Positions 30,940 through 34,810 of a DNA stretch of 34,810 nucleotides are shown one piece after another; the first letter of the stretch is position 1; each line of letters opens with the position of its first letter. Source of the DNA: UBA3071 sp965369635 (GTDB taxonomy: Bacteria; Chloroflexota; Anaerolineae; UBA3071); assembly GCA_965369635.1 (NCBI GenBank), contig CBDURC010000004.1, forward strand, positions 1 to 34,810, in the 5' to 3' direction. A program made the translations under genes and the position numbers. The notes below the pieces were generated by a model that was given only the letters and a program-made list of their open reading frames with translations, made no database searches and was not told the origin of the DNA.

Positions 30940-31040
30940 CAATGTCATTAAGTTAAGGTGTAGCATAGGGCCTTGTGCCCGTCTTTTGCCGCCACAAGAC
31001 GCCCACAAGGGGCTAAACTACGCTTAACTTGATGACATTG
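30940..31040. mobile_element. 101-bp MITE-like palindromic element
   Basis: Both ends read CAATGTCATYAAGTTAAG inward (18 bp, one mismatch); the symmetry continues imperfectly to the centre, where GGCCTTGTGCCCGTCTT faces its near-complement. It has no coding capacity and perfect 10-bp direct repeats flank it. This fits a miniature inverted-repeat element mobilised by a transposase encoded elsewhere; IS4-type elements make duplications of about this length, but I cannot assign the family. Confidence 0.82.
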
Positions 31041-31050
31041 ACTGTCTCCC
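31041..31050. repeat. Right 10-bp target-site duplication of the MITE
   Basis: ACTGTCTCCC, the exact copy of 30930-30939. Confidence 0.8.
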
Positions 31051-31110
31051 TGGCACAACATCGAGCTCCGGCCTCAGCTGCTCGCTGCGCAGGGAGGTGG
31101 AGGTAGGCAG

Positions 31111-31160
31111 GTGAGCGGAGGAGCGGAGGAGCAGCCTGTCTCCCCTGCGCCTCTGCTCCC
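31111..31160. repeat. Wordy repeat (AGCGGAGG / TCTCCCCTGCGCC)
   Basis: GAGCGGAGGAGCGGAGGAGC is followed by CTGTCTCCCCTGCGCCTCTG. It directly abuts the zinc-ribbon fragment and probably replaced its 5' end. The rest of 31051-31110 shows nothing recognisable. Confidence 0.6.
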
Positions 31161-31298
31161 TTGGCCCGCCTTCCCGTCAAGTGCCCCAACTGCGGTGCTC
31201 CCGTGAAACCCCCCGTGAAACCCAAGGACATCTCCTGGGCGGGACCGGCTGCCGCCGAATGCCCCTACTGCGGCGGGGCGATCAAGCCGGAGTGTTAG
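31161..31298 (+). pseudogene. Fragment of a double zinc-ribbon protein
   Basis: 45 codons ending in TAG encode two zinc knuckles, VKCPNCGAPV and AECPYCGGAIKPEC. No ATG or GTG precedes them; the frame runs back through a wordy repeat to a stop at 31104. TTG at 31161 could start it but has no ribosome binding site. Most likely the surviving 3' end of a gene whose front was lost to the repeat, though a short TTG-started protein is possible. Confidence 0.5.
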
Positions 31299-31319
31299 GG
31301 GCCAACCGGTAGGCGGGTC

Positions 31320-32441
31320 TTACACCTGAGGCAGGCGCACGCTCGCATACCCGTGACCGCGCAGGAGCTCCACGAGCCGATCCAGAGGCAGTCCATGCCG
31401 CACGTGGTCATCGCGCCCCTGCATCGTCTCCGCCATGCAGAGGGCATTGAGGATGGCTTCCTCTGTCGCCTCGACCGTGGCCTGGAAAAGCCAATCAATG
31501 GCCCGGCCATCTTCTGCCAACACAGTCACGGTGCGGGTGAGTTGCTCCTCCCGGTGGGGCACCCGCTGTGCCGTCGAGAAGGCGATGACGAAATCCCCGC
31601 TGCGGTGGGTGGCAATAGCGCCCGTGCGCCCCAGGCCCAACACTGCACGTCGAGCCACGCGGGCCAGTTGCCGAGCGCTCAGCGGGGCGTCGGTGGCTAG
31701 CAGCATGATGATGGAACCACCCTCCGGTGCGGGCTCGCCGGGCCAGTCGGCCAGCCCCGCCCCAAGCGGGGCCAGCGCCTGACCTACGGGCACGCCTTTG
31801 ACCAGCAGTTGTCGCCGTCTGCCACAGTTGAGGACAACCAGCGCGCCGACGGTGTAGCTGCCGTACTTCTCCTCGACCTGCCGCGAGCTGGTGCCCACGC
31901 CCCCTTTGAATTCGAAGCCACTCATGCCGGTGCCGGCGCCCACATTCCCCTCTGCCACCGGCCCCGTCTGCGCTCGTTCAATGGCGGCCCAGACGTGCTC
32001 CGGCCCTACCGTGCGGGCGCGAGCATCGTTCAGGTAGCCATCGAAGCACTCGGCCACCAGCGGGCTGACCGTGCCAGCACGCTTGCCCATCTCAGGGTCG
32101 TGCTCCAGCACCCAGCCCACGACACCGTCGGCGACACGACCCACCTCGAGTGTGCTGCACAGCAACACCGGCGCTTCCAGCGTGCCCACCTCTCGCACCT
32201 GCTCGAAGCCAGTCGCCTTGCCGAAGCCATTCAGCGTGTGCACGGCAGCGAAGACCTTCTCATGGAAGAGATTGCCGTCGTGGGGAAGCACCGCCGTCAC
32301 CCCTGTTCGTACTGTCTCCCCCTCGATCAGGGTGATGTGCCCCACCCGTACGCCCACCACATCGGTGATACCGTTGAGTGGGCCAGGTTGCAGCAATCCC
32401 GTCTCGACGCCCAGCTCGCGGGCGCGGTAGCGACGGCTCAC
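31320..32441 (-). CDS. P1/S58 family peptidase (DmpA-like aminopeptidase)
   Basis: 373 residues. Self-cleaving N-terminal nucleophile-type hydrolase that releases N-terminal residues, often from D- or beta-amino acid peptides. GPLNGITDVVGVRVGH, TGVTAVLPHDGN, GNVGAGTGMSGFEFKGGVGTSSR and LVVLNCG precede the predicted autocleavage between G242 and S243 in GGSIIMLLATDAPLS, the new N-terminal Ser being the nucleophile. The start is GTG at 32441, overlapping the S41 stop by 4 nt, so the peptidases are coupled. The linker before the cleavage site (A224-L230) is encoded by a 19-nt palindrome. No signal peptide. Confidence 0.9.
   Translation of the reverse strand: MSRRYRARELGVETGLLQPGPLNGITDVVGVRVGHITLIEGETVRTGVTAVLPHDGNLFHEKVFAAVHTLNGFGKATGFEQVREVGTLEAPVLLCSTLEVGRVADGVVGWVLEHDPEMGKRAGTVSPLVAECFDGYLNDARARTVGPEHVWAAIERAQTGPVAEGNVGAGTGMSGFEFKGGVGTSSRQVEEKYGSYTVGALVVLNCGRRRQLLVKGVPVGQALAPLGAGLADWPGEPAPEGGSIIMLLATDAPLSARQLARVARRAVLGLGRTGAIATHRSGDFVIAFSTAQRVPHREEQLTRTVTVLAEDGRAIDWLFQATVEATEEAILNALCMAETMQGRDDHVRHGLPLDRLVELLRGHGYASVRLPQV
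31754..31772. repeat. 19-nt GC palindrome, copy 3 (in frame in the P1 peptidase)
   Basis: Reverse complement of 10149-10167, identical at all 19 positions. Encodes APLGAGL just before the autocleavage site. Confidence 0.7.
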
Positions 32442-33706
32442 GGCCCTGCCTCCTTCACTTCCCGCGAAAGCAGGATGTCCACTGCCCGATCGAGTTGCGG
32501 ATCCCGCTCCTCTTCAGCATCCTCGGGCCTGAACTCCACGACCACGCTGGGAGCCAGTCCCTCGCCGTGGATGGCCCGACCATTGGGCGTGAACCAGCGA
32601 GAGATGGTCATGCGCAGCATCGAGCCATCACTCAGGGTTTGAGGCATCTGCACGGAGCCCTTGCCGAAGGTCTGCTCGCCGACGAGCAAGCCCCGCCCGT
32701 TGTCCTGAATAGCGCCAGCCACGATCTCGGAGGCGCTGGCAGAACCACCGTTGACCAGCACCACCAGCGGCACGTCGCCGATGAGCGGCTGTCCCTTGGC
32801 CGGATAGTGCTGTTCTTCTCCGTCCCCAGCGCGTTCGATGAGGATATCGCCTTCCACAAAGAAACTGGCAACTTCAACCGCCGAGGCCAGCAGACCGCCC
32901 GGATTGCCCCGCAGGTCGAAGATCAATCCCTTGGGCTGCAAGATCAGCAGGGCCTGCAGCGCCGTCTTCACCTCGCCCGGTGCCTTGGCGGTGAACTCCA
33001 TCAGGCGCAGGTAGGCGATGTGGCCCTCCAGCATCTCGCTCTTGACCACCGGAATCCTGATGCGATCTCGTACGACCTCTACCTCAAAGAGCTCTGGCTC
33101 ACCCGGACGCAGGATCAGCAAACGGGCAGTGGTGCCCTTGGGCCCACGGATCAGGGAGATGGCCTCGCTCAGTGACCTCTCCGTCACCTCCTGGTCGTCC
33201 ACGGCCAGGATAACGTCGCCCCGGCGCAAGCCCGCCTCCCAGGCGGGCTGACCCTCAAACGGTTCGATGATGAGCACGCCGCCGTCCGGCCATTCGTCCA
33301 CCAAAGCCCCGATACCTTCGAAACTGCCGTGGATACTTGCGCTCCACTGTGTGGCCTGTTGGGGATCGAGGAAGGCGGTATAGCGGTCGTCGAGCAGGCT
33401 CAACACGCCGCGAATGGCGCCATAGGTCATCTCCTGTTCATCCGGCAGCTCACCGTAGTAGTCGCTCTGCAGGGCACGCCATGCTTCCCAGAAGACGTCG
33501 AAGGGAGAAGAGTCTGTGGCTACCGACGGCGCAGCCGCCGCCTCCGGTTCGCCCATCGCCGGGTTGTGGTTCTCGGTCGCCGGCGCGATGGGATAGGCGG
33601 AAACCTTGGTCCCCGCGCCGTAGCCGGCGAAAAAGGCGGTGGCGGTGATAGTAGCGACCAACAGGGCCGTCGCCGAGAGCCTGAGAAGCCTATGTATCAC
33701 TTGCAT
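32438..33706 (-). CDS. S41 C-terminal processing peptidase (CtpA-like)
   Basis: 422 residues. An N-terminal signal/anchor (LSATALLVATITATAFFAGYG, ~9-29) is followed by the helical DYYGELPDEQEMTYGAIRGVLSLLDDRYTAFLDP region, a PDZ domain (~125-210: GIGALVD, GDVILAVDDQEVT) and the catalytic S41 domain with the serine in NGGSASASEIVAGAI and the lysine in FGKGSVQ. Degrades or trims proteins from their C-termini outside the membrane. ATG at 33706 with AGAGGTG at ~5 nt. It is 4 nt overlapped with the P1 peptidase downstream and lies 89 nt after a second S41 gene. Confidence 0.94.
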   Translation of the reverse strand: MQVIHRLLRLSATALLVATITATAFFAGYGAGTKVSAYPIAPATENHNPAMGEPEAAAAPSVATDSSPFDVFWEAWRALQSDYYGELPDEQEMTYGAIRGVLSLLDDRYTAFLDPQQATQWSASIHGSFEGIGALVDEWPDGGVLIIEPFEGQPAWEAGLRRGDVILAVDDQEVTERSLSEAISLIRGPKGTTARLLILRPGEPELFEVEVVRDRIRIPVVKSEMLEGHIAYLRLMEFTAKAPGEVKTALQALLILQPKGLIFDLRGNPGGLLASAVEVASFFVEGDILIERAGDGEEQHYPAKGQPLIGDVPLVVLVNGGSASASEIVAGAIQDNGRGLLVGEQTFGKGSVQMPQTLSDGSMLRMTISRWFTPNGRAIHGEGLAPSVVVEFRPEDAEEERDPQLDRAVDILLSREVKEAGP

Positions 33707-33795
33707 CGTTCACCTCTGCAGCAGCGGTGGGGTAGGGTAGGGGGATGGGGATGGATTGCCCCTGCGGTATGTTGACATAACACGTTTGCCACAAC

Positions 33796-34810
33796 CTAAC
33801 TTGCCTGCCCGATCAGATAGGCAATGGCACGTTCGAGTTGCGGGTCCCGTCCTGCAGCTATGTCCTCCTCGGTAAAAGGAATGACCTCGTCCGGCGTGAG
33901 CCCCTGGCCATTGATCTGATGATGGTGGGGCGTCAGCCAGCGAGCTACGGTGACGTGCAGGGAGGAGCCATCGCTGAGATCGTGCACGTGCTGCACCGAG
34001 CCTTTGCCGAAGGTCTGCTCGCCGACGAGGTGGGCACGGCCGTGGTCTTGCAGCGCACCGGCCACGATCTCCGCGCCGCTGGCTGTGGCTCCATCCACCA
34101 GCACCACCAGTGGCCAATCGAGCGCCAGGCCGCTGCGACCGGCGCGGTACGGCTTCTCCTGGCCGTCCTTCCTCTCCTCGTACAGCACCACGCCACCGGA
34201 CAGGAACTGACTGGCGACGTCTACTGAGGCAAGCAGGGCGCCGCCTGGATTGTGGCGCAGGTCGAGGATCAGCCGAGTTGCACCTTGCTCACGCAGATCC
34301 CGCAAACCGTCTTGCAGCTCGTTGGGGGTACGCTCGCTGATGAGGCGAATGGACGCATAGCCGGTCTCCGGATCCTCCTCGAGCATGCGGTACTCGACGG
34401 TGGGCAGCTCGATCCTCTCCCGCTTGACCTCGAACTCCAACGGCTCATCAACCCCAGGCCGCTGGATTGTGAGCTTGACAATGGTGCCCACAGGGCCTCG
34501 GATCAGCGCCACCACGTCGCTGTAGGACATATCGGTGACGTCTTCTCCGTCCACAGCGATGACGATGTCTCCCTCCAGAATGCCCGCTCGATCCGCAGGT
34601 TGTCCCTTCATAGGAGTGAGAATGATATGGCCTTCTTCGTCCTGGGCCACCCAGGCGCCGATGCCACCGAAGTGACCGCGCAGTTCGTCCCGTTCGAGCT
34701 CCCGTGGCTGCGGTTCGACGAAAAGGGTGTAGGGATCGCCGAAGCTGTCGACCATGCCATGGGCAGCGCCGTAGGCACGCTCCAGGTCGCTCGGCTGGTC
34801 GCCAAGAAAC
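33796..34810 (-). CDS. Second S41 C-terminal processing peptidase, 5'-truncated by the window edge
   Basis: 337 residues visible, open to the window end; the residues before the first Met (FLGDQPSDLERAYGAAHG) match the S41 helical region, so the start is outside. The PDZ domain contains GDIVIAVDGEDVTDMSYSDV, and the protease core has DLRHNPGGALLASVDVASQF, the catalytic serine in DGATASGAEIVAGAL and the lysine in FGKGSVQHVHDLSDG. It is a paralogue of the next gene (both end in a DPQLxRAI/V segment), so a tandem duplication is likely. The 89-nt gap between them carries a G-rich wordy repeat (~33729-33755) and no clear promoter. Confidence 0.93.
   Translation of the reverse strand, partial: FLGDQPSDLERAYGAAHGMVDSFGDPYTLFVEPQPRELERDELRGHFGGIGAWVAQDEEGHIILTPMKGQPADRAGILEGDIVIAVDGEDVTDMSYSDVVALIRGPVGTIVKLTIQRPGVDEPLEFEVKRERIELPTVEYRMLEEDPETGYASIRLISERTPNELQDGLRDLREQGATRLILDLRHNPGGALLASVDVASQFLSGGVVLYEERKDGQEKPYRAGRSGLALDWPLVVLVDGATASGAEIVAGALQDHGRAHLVGEQTFGKGSVQHVHDLSDGSSLHVTVARWLTPHHHQINGQGLTPDEVIPFTEEDIAAGRDPQLERAIAYLIGQAS

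Noticed and set aside
33707..33795. Promoter between the two S41 genes
   Set aside because: TTGTGG with a 17-nt spacer leads only to CATACC, too poor a -10 box.

Overview
The window looks like a chromosomal segment of a GC-rich member of the Chloroflexota, most likely in or near the class Anaerolineae. This is an inference from several signs: Pro/Thr (PTPT) linkers on exported proteins, a secreted protein ending in a YLPLV-type tail after such a linker, gene families common in that phylum, and many short 'wordy' low-complexity repeats between and inside genes. Both ends cut through genes. No rRNA, tRNA, CRISPR array, prophage or transposase gene was found.

Layout. 1-858 is the 3' part of butyrate kinase, followed by a 22-bp tandem repeat. 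1082-2077 (-) is a GIY-YIG domain fused to HEAT repeats. 2198-4455 (+) holds a promoter, a divergent HisI homologue, a chagasin-type lipoprotein and a MgtC/DUF4010 membrane protein. 4862-7162 (-) holds endonuclease V, a NUDIX hydrolase and an S1-domain protein. 7405-10365 (+) holds a secreted PTPT protein and a glycosyltransferase-VanZ fusion. 10408-15353 (-) holds scpA and, upstream of it, a 1391-residue multidomain cell-wall protein. 15592-19036 (+) is an envelope thiol-redox cluster: SH3b anchor protein, DsbA-like, VKOR, and a double-thioredoxin/CcdA fusion. 19197-28905 (+) is a run of mostly housekeeping genes: a small Cys protein, argF, cdaA, cdaR, der, a TIM-barrel isomerase-like protein, an M28 peptidase, a class I aminotransferase and hflX. 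29039-34810 (-) holds a Zn-ribbon membrane protein, a RelE-type toxin-antitoxin pair, a zinc alcohol dehydrogenase, a MITE, a P1/S58 peptidase and two tandem S41 peptidases.

How genes may work together. The DsbA-like, VKOR and Trx-CcdA proteins form a plausible complete system for making and reshuffling disulfides outside the membrane. cdaA and cdaR overlap by 4 nt and make and regulate cyclic di-AMP. The S41 and P1 peptidase genes overlap by 4 nt. The toxin and antitoxin genes overlap by 4 nt and have their own promoter.

The most unusual items are: a 101-bp MITE-like palindrome with 10-bp target duplications inserted directly at the ribosome binding site of the alcohol dehydrogenase; a likely AUC start codon for hflX; a three-amidase cell-wall protein in which two amidase domains have lost zinc ligands; a HisI relative that keeps its metal ligands but has lost its signature motif; a 19-nt GC palindrome present three times, each time inside a reading frame; and a dispersed wordy-repeat family that also enters coding sequence. 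Seven sigma70-like promoters with good -35/-10 spacing are visible.
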